Shown: in pieces, positions 1 to 12,327 of the stretch | Numbering within the stretch: position 1 is the stretch's first letter | Layout of the letters: every line of letters starts with the position of its first letter | NCBI RefSeq assembly: GCF_014905175.1 | Contig: NC_057791.1 | Span: forward strand, 1,178,001 to 1,242,000 | Direction of reading: 5' to 3' | DNA length: 64,000 nucleotides | DNA from: Aphidius gifuensis | Taxonomy: Eukaryota > Arthropoda > Insecta > Hymenoptera > Braconidae | Notes under the pieces: model-generated | What the model was told of the DNA's origin: nothing | Seen by the model: only the letters and a program-made list of their open reading frames with translations | Databases searched by the model: none | Program-made: the position numbers and the translations under genes

Positions 1-25
1 TAATTTTTATATAATATAATTATAG

Positions 26-2328
26 ATAAAAAAACATTACCAATTAATGCAAGTAGCAGAAATCTTTGGGTATCTGGATTATCATCAACAACACGTGCAA
101 CTGATTTGAAACAAATATTTTCAAGATATGGTAAAGTTATTGGTGCTAAAGTTGTTACAAATGCAAAAACACCTGGTGCAAGATGTTATGGTTATGTAAC
201 AATGTCAACAAATGATGATGCTGGTAAATGTATACAACATCTTCATAAAACTGAACTTCATGGACGTGTTATATCTGTTGAAAAAGTAAATATTAATTAT
301 TATGAATATTTATTGTTAATATAATTATTTATTTATTTATTATTTTATTATTTTAAAGGCAAAAGGTGATAATCAACAAAGTCATACAAAAAAACGTGAT
401 GCAGCAAATGGAAAACAAGATAAAAAAGATGAAAAAGCTAAAGATATAAATTTAATATCATTAGAAAAAAAAGAACCTGATCAAAAAGAAAATGAAGAAA
501 AATCAATTGATGCAATTAAAAAGCTAGATGACAAAGGTGGTTTTATTGATGATAAAAAAATTGATGATAAAGATGCTGATGCACGTTCAACAAAATCAAC
601 AAGTAAAAAACCAGATAGTGAACGTGGTAGACGTGGTGGTATGCGTCAAGAAAATCATCGTTCTGGTTCACGTTCACGTAGTCGTGAACGTCGTAGACGT
701 GATGATGTTTTAACATTTGCTAAAATACGTGAAGAAAGAGAACGTCAAAGATTACGTGATCGTGAACGTATGTTACGTGAAGAAGAACGTCGTCGTCGTG
801 AAGATATGGAACGTCAACGTGAAATTGAACGTCGTCAACGTGAAGAAGCAGCAAGATTAGAACGTGAACGTGAAAAATTACGTCGTGAACGTGAAAGAAT
901 TGAACAAGAAAAAGCTGAATTATTACGTCTTGAACGTGAACGTCAAAAATTAGAACGTGAAAAATTAGAACGTGAAAGAATTGAATTAAAAAGACAACAA
1001 ATGCGTTTAGAAGAAAGTAGACGTGTACCACCACCAACAACAATGAAAAGAACATCAAGTGATAGACGTGATTTACGTGAATTATATGTTGAACCAGATA
1101 GAAAACGTATGGCAACTGAACATAGAAGAGGACACAGTCCAAGTGATAGAGTTACTGATAGAAGAACAGATATACTTGATAGAGTATCTGAAAGAAGAAT
1201 GGATACACCACCATCATCTGGAAGATATGATTCAACAAGATCATCACAAGAAATTGGATTAAAAAAAGATGGATTTAAACGTTCAAGTGAATTTTCATCA
1301 CGTAGCAGTAGACCAGATACATTTACTGATGTATCAAGAGGAAGAGAAGTTATTGTAAGACGTGATACACTTCCAATTGCATCATCAGCAAGTGATCCAA
1401 GACAAGTTAAAGAAAGGTTATTATTATTTTTTTAATAACAATCACACAATTTAATTTAAAATATTTATTTGTTTATTATTATTATTATTACAGCAGATAT
1501 GAAAGACCAAGTACAACATCATATGGACGAAGTGATCGTGAAGTTAGACGTACTGATACTGATAATCATAGAAGTTCACGAGACAGTCATACTGGTCGTT
1601 ACAGTGATAGCACAAAACCACCTGGATCAAGTGCACCTGGACGTAAGTCCTCAACTAATAATTATTTACACATAAAATTATAAAATAAATAACATCTTTT
1701 ATTTTAACAATTAATTATTAATAAGTATATTAATATTTTTCGAAAAAACAAACTTGTATTAATATCTAATTATTAAAAATAATAAAAAAAAAACACAATC
1801 AATAGATAAATAATTTAAAAAATTGATTATATTTATTTAAAAAATTTATGATTATTGTTTTTTTCATTAGGTGACAGTCGTTATGGTGATAGCAGTAGAA
1901 ATACAAGTAGTTGGCATTCAGTTCCACCATCAAAATCATCATTTAATTCAGTAACAACAAGTGGTAGTGGTGGAGGTAGTGGTAGTGTTGCTGGTGGTGG
2001 TGGTAGTGGTAGTGGTGGTGGTGGTAATAGCAGTGTAAGTGGTCAACGTAGTGGTGGTGGTGGTGGTGGTGATTTAAGAAATGAAGCAACAAGTTGGAGC
2101 AGTCGTTCATCTGATAATCCAAATAGATGGAATAGTTCAAGTAGTATAGGAAATACATTGAGACATCCTGGACCACCAATGGGCTATCAAGGTAGTAGTG
2201 GTAGTGGTGGTGCTGGTGCTGGTGGTGGACCAATGCAATCAATTGGCCTAACAGCACCTGGTACAACACCATCATATGAACGTTTTGATCCCTATAAATC
2301 ATCAATGCCCAATATGAGGAAGTATTAA
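26..2328 (+). CDS. SAFB: SAFB-like transcription modulator, C-terminal part (5' end outside window)
   Basis: Nuclear RNA- and chromatin-binding protein of the scaffold attachment factor B family, which links transcription to RNA processing. Four exons are visible: 26-285, 359-1416, 1494-1642 and 1871-2328, all with GT-AG borders and matching phases. The first holds most of an RRM, with RNP motifs around NLWVSGLSS and ARCYGYVTM. Next come an acidic/lysine-rich linker, a long Arg/Glu-rich charged helix (about 730-1020), an Arg/Ser/Asp-rich stretch, and a Gly/Ser-rich tail ending in PNMRKY. RRM plus R/E-rich helix plus Gly-rich tail is the SAFB/SLTM order. The N-terminal SAP domain must lie upstream. 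The exon 3 acceptor is a CAGCAG tandem. The family call is strong; the precise paralogue is not resolved. Confidence 0.85.
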
Positions 2329-5300
2329 TTAAATATTCAACGAAATAATTATATATTATTATTTAAATAATTAATTTTCTTCATTTAAATTTAATTTTTT
2401 TTTTCTTTCTTTCTTCTATTATTATTTTTTCTTTGTCAATTATCTTTTAAAAAGATGAATAATATTGATAATAATTTACTGATAGCTCAGTAGGTATTTT
2501 ATAAACTTTTTCTTTTTTTTTTTTTTCTTTCAATAAATATAAGTCTTAATATTACTTTTTATTATTAATTCATGTGTAAAAGAATTTATGTATATTTGTT
2601 AATAGACGTTATACATTAACTAATTAATCGTATAATTTAAATTTCAATAAAAAAAAATTGACCTGAATTAAACGTAAATATATTATTCTTTATTTTACTT
2701 TGATCATATTTTTCTTTAAAAATTTGATCATAAAAATAGAAAAATTTGATTGAAAAAAAAAAAAATGAATTTGATGAATAATAATGATTTTTTTTTGTTT
2801 ATTAATAACGTAATGATTAATGAGTCATGGTGTTTTTAAAAAATTTTCATATACATAATAAAAAAAAACATATTTATATACATTATGTATAGTGAAAATA
2901 GTGTGCTCGATGATGTGTGTGTCATTGTTCATCACTGTGTTTTGTGAACATCGAAAAAAACGTCATTAAGTCAAATAAATAACATAGAAATATTATTATA
3001 AATAAATTGGGGAAAAATTAAACAAAAACAATGATTAACAAACTAAAAAAGAAAAGACGTATGTAACTAAACTGTTAACATGTTTGTTATTTGGTAGAAT
3101 TTAATAATAAATAAATTAAAAAACAAATACATATTGTATTATTTATTATGTTAATGATTATCAATATATATATATTCGTAACGTGTTATAAATTTATTTG
3201 AATGTCAAATATAATTTTAAATAATAATATTAAAGGTGGGGAACAAAAGCACTTTCCCTTGGTATATTTATCAAGAAGGTGTGTGAGGGATGGCGCCTCT
3301 CAAAGAAGAAGGAATGGAGAGAGTATAAGTTTGGTTGAAGTATCACTAAGTATGTCGAGGTCTTTTCACGGACAGTTGTAGTCAAGACACTGTCCTGCAA
3401 GACCAAGTGTACCTATCATTTCCTAAACATTATTATTTTACAATTAAAATATCTACCAATTATTTAAAAAATAAATTAATTAATATATTTTCTTTTTGTT
3501 ATTTTAAACAACAAAAAAATTTATAATTAAAATTACTTTTTTAATTTTTTAATAGATCTATTTAAAAAAGTGTAAACGAGAGTGATTCGTGTTTATTTTT
3601 TTCAAGTGGAATGATAGTTAATAAATGATGATTTTTTCATTGAGGTTGACGTCATGGGTGCTAGGTATGTATCATAATTCAAAACAAATTAACAACACGT
3701 GCGAATTATCAAAAAAAACAAAACATTATTTCTCAAATTTTACTAATTATTTTAACTTGTTAATGCTGCAATTATTTATCATTAATTGTTATTAGAAATT
3801 TGCAATAAAAGTAATTTAAAAAATTCAATTTTACAATAAATAAAACACAAGGATACTTTTTTTTTTAATCAACTGTGAAAATAAATTAATTAATGAATAA
3901 AAAAAAGTCATTAACATTAAAATAATATATTTATTTATAATGATTTATTATTATTATAATAATAATTGACTCATTATATTTATAATTATATATAATATTG
4001 TTATATCTGGGTTATTCGCTTGAGTTAAATGGGTAGAAATAAATAAACCCTGATCGAAAGCCATCATCTTATTGTAATAAAAAAATACGAGAAATTTTTA
4101 TTTCATTTTTTTTAATATAAATTATCATTAACGTTACGGCAATTTGACTTGCACACCTAAAACCATCAATTGAATTTATTTATAACTTTGTTTGTGTTGT
4201 TTTTTTTTTTAATTAAAAAATTATCAAATTTAAATATTATCATTTATGATAATTATTTATTTAAAAATATATTCGCACGTGCTACAAGAAGTTTGAATAG
4301 TATTATTTATTTGAGTAGAACAATTCCATCATTGGAATTATTCAGGTCATAACGCGGGAATTTGACTTTGGTGAAATCTAGACAGTTATACATTCGGAAA
4401 AATAATTATTGCAACAATGATATCTTATTTTGTCTGATAAATTAATCTTTGTTTAGTTTTGAAAATTTATTTTTAAAGAAAAAATAATCATTATTGTAAA
4501 TTCGAAATTTTGTAATTGTCATTTATCGAAATTCGAAATTCGAAATTCCATATTTTTCATCTATCGAAATGCAGCGTATTTAAAAACGTAATAAAAAATT
4601 TAAATAATAACCAAAATTAATTTTGAGAATAATAAAAAAATATTATTTAAAAAAAAAAATACAAATTTGAGTTACAAAATTTGGCACACAAAACTTTCAC
4701 CACATCCGTGTGTTTATATTTTTATGTTATCTGATTTTTTATTATATGTTTATTTTTAACGTCATTGTGATGATATTTTAAATAATCAAAAATTTATATA
4801 TATTTTTTTTTGGGTTTATTCAAGGTCATTGTCGATGATGAGTTTTACTTTTTTTAAATAATTTTTCGATGAAGAAATACAGGATGTAATTTTACTTTTT
4901 TTTTTTATTTGTTTGAAATATAAAAAAAAAAGACTTTTAAATTTGGTGATTGATGGTTCCATGAAATTGGTTGAAAGGTTTTTTATTAATTTTCAATGGT
5001 AGACAAAAAAGATGGACAAGGTAACAACGTCAAACATTTGGCTAGACAGTGAATCACTGTTTGTGGTTTATTATATGCCAAGAAAGCCATACTTTCCCGC
5101 ATCAGGGATAACTTTCACCGTCGATGAAACCACATAGTTGTTTTGTGTATATAAAAAAAAAAAAAAATATATATACAAGCTTTTAAATGAGAATTGAAAA
5201 ATCATGTTTCCTCTTTTTTTTAAATTCTTTTTTATTCTCTTAATGCATGTGTAATTACTTGAAATTTTTTATTTATCTCAAAATGTCTATTTTTAAATAT

Positions 5301-5661
5301 ACTTTTCTTTTTTTTTAAAAAAAAAAAAAATAATTATCAAATCGACAAGCTTACTTATGAAATATTTAATTCAATTGATGGTATTATTTGTCCTAATTTC
5401 AAAACTTTGAAATCCGGATTTAAAATTATTTATATCTCTAACTATTCCACGAAAATTGGAAAGCCCCGGTTATTAATTTGCATATGTTATATCATATTTG
5501 TTTAATGTCACCTTGGGTTTTACTTATTGCGCAAGATATTTGGAATTTCCAATTTGTTTATGTGTGATGTTATTTATATTCTAAAAAATTTATTATACAA
5601 TGTATATATCTATGACACTTTTTTATTTTATATAATATTTACTATTTTATTTTCTCTACAG
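2329..5661. other. Intergenic/intronic DNA between SAFB-like gene and clip protease
   Basis: Mostly AT-rich with many homopolymer runs and no convincing coding exon. The first part should be the SAFB 3' UTR. A less AT-rich island lies at about 3236-3420 (listed separately). A strong donor-like AG|GTATGT is at about 3665. A cluster of TTCGAAA units lies at 4500-4570, and a second small GC-richer patch at 5040-5140. The missing first exon of the clip protease should be here, because the first exon found lacks an ATG and starts in mid-codon. Confidence 0.6.
3236..3420 (+). promoter_or_regulatory. Candidate promoter/5' exon island
   Basis: This 185-bp stretch is clearly less AT-rich than its surroundings. 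It holds TATAAGTTTGG near 3325, followed about 25-45 bases later by initiator-like and GGACAG-type downstream sequence. Its position upstream of the clip protease makes it a candidate core promoter and 5' UTR exon for that gene, separated from the coding exons by an intron of about 2.3 kb. No coding frame is evident. It could equally be an unrelated non-coding element. Confidence 0.3.
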
Positions 5662-6173
5662 GAATTTTTTTAATTATAAATTATTCATTACTGATTGTAC
5701 TGGCATTTGATGACAATCCACAATATCAAAATCAACGTAAGTTTCATCAACCAATATTATTTACAAAAGAAATTAAATATATTTATATGTATTTTGTGCT
5801 TTTAATGGCTTTTAGGACATGCATATCGAGCAAATAATCATCAAACACGAAGACAATATGAAAACTGGGATAATAATTTACGTAAAAGTTTAATAAATCG
5901 TCGTGATACACAAGAAATACAATATACAAAGCTAATACCAGTACATACAATTGAAGCTAAAAGAGATCCATTAATGACAATAAGTGAAACACTTGGTGCA
6001 CTTAATACAGTTGGTAGTTATATTGTTAATATGACACGTGGTGGTGAAAATTCATCAAATCCATCAAAAGAATTACCATCAGCAATTTATACAATATCTA
6101 AAAATATACTTGGTAGAAATGTTACTGATAGTATTGCACCATTAGTTAGAGGTGTTAAATTATCTCCAAAACA

Positions 6174-6210
<37 letters not shown>

Positions 6211-8364
6211 CCATTACCATTTATATTGACATCTGAATCATCAAGAATTGATGATAATAGTGAATTAAATACTGTTAGAGATAAAGAATCTGGTTCATCA
6301 TCATCATGTACAACTGCTGATGGTGGTAATGGTAAATGTCAAGATCTAAGTAATTGTCCACAATTACTTTTAGATTTAACAAAATTACGTCAATCACTTT
6401 GTTTTAAAAGTTTATTTGTTCCTGGTGTTTGTTGTCCAATTGATAAACCAGAATCAACAACTTATCCAAGGTAAAAAAAAAAATTTTAATAATAATAATA
6501 TATTGTCATTTCCTGGAGAGATTTTTATTAAAATATTGACAAAAAAACTTTCTATGATTAGAAGGAGAACTTGATGAACAAAATAATATATTTTTAATAT
6601 GTATATTTTTAGTCAAACATCAAGCACGTCAACTGTAAGTGAAAGTGGACGTCCCACTAGACCACCATATAGACCAGTCAAACCAGCAACACCAAGACCA
6701 ATACCTTTATTTCCAATTACATCAACGCCAACAACAACAACATCTGTTATACTTCAACAATTACCAGATTTATTTTTAAATACAACAAATGAAGTTATTG
6801 ATAATATTGATAATAATTTTATTCAAGATGATGAAGGTAATTTTAAATTAAAATAATTTTCAAGATTTGATAGCTGTATATTAAATATTATATTTTTTAT
6901 TTTTTTTTTATAAAAGAATGTGGAGTAAGGAATGCAGGAAAATATCGTGTTGTTGGTGGTGAAGAAGCTTTACCAGGTCGTTGGCCTTGGATGGCAGCAA
7001 TATTTCTTCATGGTACTAAAAAAACTGAATTTTGGTGTGGTGGATCATTGATTGGTCCACGTCATATACTAACAGCAGCTCATTGTACCCGTGATCAACG
7101 TCAAAAACCGTAAGATCATATATAAATTTATTTAAAATAACATAACAGTAATACAACATTCATTTTTATATTTAAATCTCAACGTGAAACATCTATCATC
7201 ATAATTACATGATTACGTATATAATATACCTATATATATTTATTTTTTTTTCACTTTTTATTTATTTTTTATTTTACTTTTTATATATTGAAAAAACCTT
7301 GGGGATATCAGATTTTCTGCTCGTCAATTTACCGTACGTCTTGGTGACATTGACCTCGAACGTGATGATGAACCATCATCACCTGAGACCTACACTGTCA
7401 AGGCCGTTCATGCACATAATAAATTTTCAAGAGTTGGATTTTACAATGATATTGCAATACTTGAATTGAGTAGTCCAGTTAAAAAATCACCTTATGTCAT
7501 ACCAATTTGTCTACCACAAGGACGTTATCGTACAGAAATTTTTTCTGGTGCAAGACCAACTGTTGTTGGATGGGGAACAACTTATTATGGTAAAAAAAAA
7601 AAATTCATATATATAGCAATTTAATTTAATTTAAAAAAAAAAGCTTTAATTTTATTAATCATAATTATTTTTTATTTAATAACAAAAAATTCCAATAAGT
7701 AAATAAATTTCTAATTTTTTTTTCTTTTTTATTTCTTCATCTTCATTATTTGCTGCTGCTTTTTTTTCAAGTAATTATCAAGTATATTTGCAATTAAATT
7801 TTATGACATCATAAAATGTATTTTCTTCTTCGTTTTTATTTTCATATATTTATTTTGTTTCCGGATTTCTCAGTAAGGACACAAATATCATGAAATTAAA
7901 TATTTAAAAAAGAAAAAAAAAAAAAATTGAGGATTTTTTTTTATCAGTTGTACTGGTTATTTCCTTTCTCTCTGTGTTCTCGAAAGTTTTAAATACAAGA
8001 CATAAAAATAAGAATAAAATTATAAATTGAAATGTATGTGTATTAATTTTTTTGGTAATTTTCCGCAGGTGGAAAGGAAAGCACTGTTCAACGTCAAGCA
8101 GTATTGCCTGTATGGAGAAATGAAGATTGTAATGCAGCCTATTTTCAACCAATAACTGGTAATTTTCTTTGTGCTGGTTATAGTCAAGGTGGTAAAGATG
8201 CATGCCAAGGTGATTCTGGTGGTCCATTGATGCTAAGAGCTGAAGGTAAATGGATGCAAATTGGTATTGTATCATTTGGTAATAAATGTGGTGAACCTGG
8301 ATATCCTGGTGTTTATACAAGAGTCACTGAATATTCTGATTGGATTAAAAATAATATATTTTAG
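5662..8364 (+). CDS. Clip-domain trypsin-like serine protease (first exon missing)
   Basis: Secreted protease zymogen of the insect clip family, of the type acting in immune and clotting or cuticle cascades. Exons: 5662-5736, 5816-6470, 6613-6836, 6917-7109, 7312-7589 and 8069-8364, with consistent phases, giving about 572 residues. The first exon starts in mid-codon with a hydrophobic IFLIINYSLLIVLAF, the core of a signal peptide whose Met is on an unseen upstream exon. Six spaced cysteines in exons 2-3 (from CTTADGGNGKCQ to GVCC) form a clip domain, followed by a Thr/Pro-rich linker. The protease domain starts at the activation site YR|VVGGEE. It has His in TAAHC, Asp in DIAIL and Ser in GDSGGP; the Asp of DACQGDSGG predicts cleavage after Arg/Lys. 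Resembles proclotting-enzyme-like proteases; the orthologue is not assigned. Confidence 0.9.
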
Positions 8365-9479
8365 TTTTTTTTTTTTTTTTTTTCAATTAAATTATAATCA
8401 AAGAAAGTTTTTATTTTTTTACTTGCCACACTAAATCAAATATTATTTCGATTATATCACTTGAATTTCTCTTGAATTTTTTTTTATTTAAAATTTTAAA
8501 TTAAAGTAGAACACAAATTCTATTGTTTTAAATATTTTAAATATTTTATTTTCATTTTAAATTGATTTTTTTAAATCACAACAATTCGATTGACTCAATT
8601 TTTTAAATATTTTTTTTTATTTTTCAATCTTTGTATATAGAAAACAAAAAAAATATAATAATAATTTTTTTTATTTTTTTTAACTTGTAATTATTCAGGT
8701 TATAATTTTTAATTTTAACAATAATTTTTTTTTTATTATTTTTAATTATATTAATAAGTTATTTAATTATGTATTATAAAATTAATAATATTGTACATTT
8801 TTTGTGATAAAAATTTTTAAAATTACATTATGTATTAAAAGAAAAAAATCTGTCTTTGTTTTATTTTTAATTTAGTATTTAATTAGTTTATAAATTAATA
8901 ATTAATAATTAAATTTCATGACAATTTAAAAAACTATGTAAAACATATTTATATATAGAAAAAAAAAATACATTTGAATTAATTTAAGACATAGTGATGA
9001 GTTTGCAAATTTAATAAATAATAGCTTCAATGAAATTTTAAAATCAATATTACTTTATGATTTTTTGATTTTAAATTAATAATCATTATTCATTAATGAA
9101 TTTATTCACATTGTTTAAGGATATAATTTATATACATGTGAATATAAAAAAAATGCTTTAGATTGAATGGTGAGGTCATTGAAAGGTCATCGAAAATACA
9201 TCCGATTACCCCTTCTTATTTCTTTGACTTTCTTTATGAGTTTTTTTTTTTTTTTTTTAATAGTAAGGCTATATAAAACAATCGAACTTTTCATGAATGA
9301 CGATATAAATTGCTTTGACTTGTTAAGTACTGTTCTGGAGATTTCATAATTTTTTTTTTTTTACAGTTATATGTATATTATATTTGTTTGATGACGTGGA
9401 AATTTAGTAATATATAGAAAGTGAAATTAAGTTATGTGTTTAGTATAGAATTGAATTGAAATAAAAAAAAAATTTAACA
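8365..9479. other. Intergenic, with promoter of first CRAL-TRIO gene
   Basis: Very AT-rich 3' flank of the protease, then the promoter region of the next gene from about 9165. No coding segment seen apart from that. Confidence 0.6.
9173..9278 (+). promoter_or_regulatory. Promoter of CRAL-TRIO gene A: AGGTCA direct repeat, shared box, TATA
   Basis: Two AGGTCA half-sites (9173-9178 and 9184-9189) are spaced by 5 bases (DR5). They are followed by ATCCGATTACCCCTTCT and a TATATAAAA box at 9270-9278. The same order (AGGTCA, then ATCCGATTGCCACTTCT, then TATAAAA) recurs upstream of gene B at 12078-12157, so the promoter was duplicated with the gene. AGGTCA is the half-site of nuclear receptors; actual binding is an inference. 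Confidence 0.5.
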
Positions 9480-11089
9480 ATGGCTGTGGTTGGATCCAAT
9501 GAAGAAATTATAGAAAGATTAAAATTAATTGAACCAGTTGAAATTAAACCTGGATTTTTACATCTTGAACTAGACCCTTTAACAGATTCTTTAAAAGAAA
9601 AAGCAAAAAAAGAATTACGAGAAACACCAGAAATTGTTAAGGAAGCACTTGCTGAAATTAGAAAATTAATTCAAGGTAAATCCTGCATATCTAAAAAATA
9701 AATAAATAAAAATAAATAATAATTTTAATAGTAATTTAGTGTCTTGAAAAATTTAAAGAATATATATTTTATTTTTTTTTTAAATTAAAGTTTACTTTGA
9801 TTGTTCTTGTTCAAGTTAAACAAAGAATATTTTTTTTTTTCTTTCAACCATTTAATTAGCATTAATATATACAACTCAGTTCTAGTAATTTTTTTTTTGC
9901 AATTAATAAATTGTCATTTACAATTCAATTAACAAGTTGGTAGATTAATTAATTAATTTATTTTTTTTATTAAACTGTACTCAATACAAATTAATAAATT
10001 TAATATAAATCAAGTATTTATTGTAAAAATTGTAATTTAAACAGATGAAGCTGACCTAATAGTTCCTGATAATGATTATTTTTTAACACAATTTTTACGT
10101 CCATGTAAATGGTATGCCAAATCAGCTTTTGCACTGGTAATTTAAAAGAATTTTTAATTATAAAATTTAACCAACACAAAGCTCAATTTAATATGATAAT
10201 TTTTATTTAAAAAAATATACAGATGAAACGTTATTTTCGTTATTTAAAAAATCATCCACGTTATTGTGAAAATTTAGTGCCAAAAAATGAACGTGCTATA
10301 TTTGCAACAAGAATATTAACACCACTACCATATCGTGCTAAGGATGGTTCAAGGATACTTGTATTACAAGGTGGTAAAATATGGAATCCCAAAGAAATAT
10401 CTGTTGATCAAGCTATTAGAGGTGTTTTAATATTCAGTACATTTGCCACCAGTGAACCAATAACTCAAGTACGTAGCTAAATATTTATTACTAATTAAAA
10501 TAATTATTATTGTAAATTAAATTTTTTAAATATTAGGTAAATGGAGTTCGTTGTATTGTTGACTTGGATGGTTTTAGTTTGAATCAAGTTTTTTATTTTA
10601 AACCATCACATGCTGCTGTTCTTGCTGAATGGTTTCAAACAGCATTTCCCGGGCGTTTAAGAAGTATCGATATTATTAATCAACCATATATTTTTAACAT
10701 GGTTTTTGCAATTATTAAACCATTTATAAATGTCAGTAGTATTTATACAGAATAAATTATATTTAATAGTTTAATAGTATATTCATTTTTTAAAAATATT
10801 TCTAACAGGAAAAATATCGAAATCGTGTTATTCTTCATGGTCATGATAGAAAAGCTTTAAAAGCTTGTTATGGTGTTGAATCATTGCCAAAACAATTTGG
10901 AGGTGAAATTGACTATCAACTTTCTGAATCACTTGATGATTCACTTTATAATTATTTATGCAACTTTAATAAAGAATTTGAAGGTATTTTATTTATTATT
11001 TTTGTATTATAATTTTAATAATTATTTAATTGTGCTATTTTTTCTTTTTTCTAGAGTTGGAAAAATATGGATATTCAAAAGAATCTTAA
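9480..11089 (+). CDS. CRAL-TRIO protein, alpha-tocopherol transfer protein-like, copy A
   Basis: Cytosolic lipid-carrying protein of the Sec14/CRAL-TRIO family, which moves small hydrophobic ligands such as retinoids or tocopherol. Six exons: 9480-9675, 10045-10136, 10223-10468, 10537-10731, 10809-10983 and 11055-11089, giving 312 residues, normal for insect members. The N-terminal helical CRAL-TRIO-N part includes FLRPCKW. The lipid pocket domain includes IVDLDGFSLNQV, FKPSHAAVLAEWFQ, AFPGRLRSIDIINQPYIFN and, near the end, SLPKQFGGEID, a family hallmark. It is followed head-to-tail by copy B with the same exon sizes. The ligand cannot be told from sequence. Confidence 0.9.
9561..10245 (+). 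repeat. Near-identical tract shared with 12409-13094 (copy A side)
   Basis: From the 3' part of exon 1 through intron 1, exon 2, intron 2 and the start of exon 3, the sequence is almost the same as in copy B. By eye, intron 1 differs by one base in a T run (369 versus 370 nt) and intron 2 at about three positions. Outside the tract the copies diverge strongly. Confidence 0.8.
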
Positions 11090-12327
11090 TTGAAAATTAT
11101 TTTGATATTTTATTTTTTATAATTATCAAAAGTTTAATCAACAATTTATGTAGTTAAATAATTTTTTTTAAGACAATTTTATTAATGAAAAATAAATATT
11201 TTATTGTCATTTTAAAAATATAATTATTATAGTAAAATTTTTGAAATTTTTATTTGTTAATTTACTTTAAATGTATTTTGATATAATTTGAATAAAAATA
11301 TTATTTAATAAAATTTTAATAGTAAATAGTTTATAATAATTTTTAAAAATATTATTATCTATTTTTAGACAATGTTATTTATAACAATAATAAATACAAG
11401 TTAATTAATGAAAAAAAAATTATTTTGTCAATTTTATTTGTTCAGCTTATCATAAACATAATTAGAAATATTTATTAATTTTTATATAATAATAGTGCTG
11501 TTTTTTTTAGGGTAAAAAAAATAATAAACAATAGTTTTATGTGATTTTTAAGTATCGAAATTGTTTGTCTTTTATTTCGTCGTTCAAATTGAGTTTCGAA
11601 ATAAATTAGATGCTTCGATTTAATTCTATTTTACTATTTATTTTAAACATTATAATAATTATTAAAAAATACAACGTGGATAAAGATGAATGTCTCTTTT
11701 TTTTATACAAAAAAAAATATCCACTACTGTGCTGTAAAAATTTAAAGTTGAATTAATTGTTTCTCTTCTTAACTTTGTCATGATAAAGTGTTTTTTATTT
11801 TGTTGATTTGTTTAAATAACTATATGACCAATTGATGATAAGACACTAATTATACCAAAGTAAATTAATTTACTATGACTTGGCAAATTGAAAAAAAAAA
11901 TATATAATTTTATTTATAATTAATCGAGTGTTTTTAAAAACAAATAACTTTATATTTTGTTTCGATAATTAAGTAAATATTGTCATTACTTGTACAATGT
12001 TTTGCTTGAAAAACAAAATAAATTTATTTGAGAATATTCAAAATTTATTTGCATAATTGAATTTTTTAATTATTATGAGGTCAAATTCATATGAGCATAT
12101 CCGATTGCCACTTCTCTATTTTTCCATTACATCATTTGTTCGTTAAAATCTATAAAATGATCAGACTCATATTTAATTACGATACTTAGAATTATTTTCT
12201 TTATTGCGATTCATCATTCAGAGTTTGATTAGTTTTTTTTTTTTCTACTAGGCAAAGTGATAAATTCATTTGCGTATTTAATGTTATTTTTTGTTTTACG
12301 ATAAAGAAAAAATATTAAAATTCAACA
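11090..12327. other. Intergenic between the two CRAL-TRIO genes
   Basis: AT-rich 3' flank of copy A and upstream region of copy B. A TTCGAAA-containing patch lies around 11550-11605, and the copy B promoter at 12078-12157. Nothing else recognised. Confidence 0.6.
12078..12157 (+). promoter_or_regulatory. Promoter of CRAL-TRIO gene B: AGGTCA, shared box, TATA
   Basis: A single AGGTCA (12078-12083) is followed by ATCCGATTGCCACTTCT and CTATAAAATG (TATA at 12151-12157), about 170 bases before the start codon. It is homologous to the gene A promoter but has only one AGGTCA half-site instead of a DR5 pair, so regulation of the two copies may differ. Confidence 0.5.

Noticed and set aside
2470..2500. 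GATAGCTCAGTAGG resembling a tRNA D-arm
   Set aside because: No matching acceptor, anticodon or T arm can be paired around it.
4170..4352. 60-codon open frame
   Set aside because: Phe/Leu/Ile-rich chance frame in AT-rich DNA without splice or family support.
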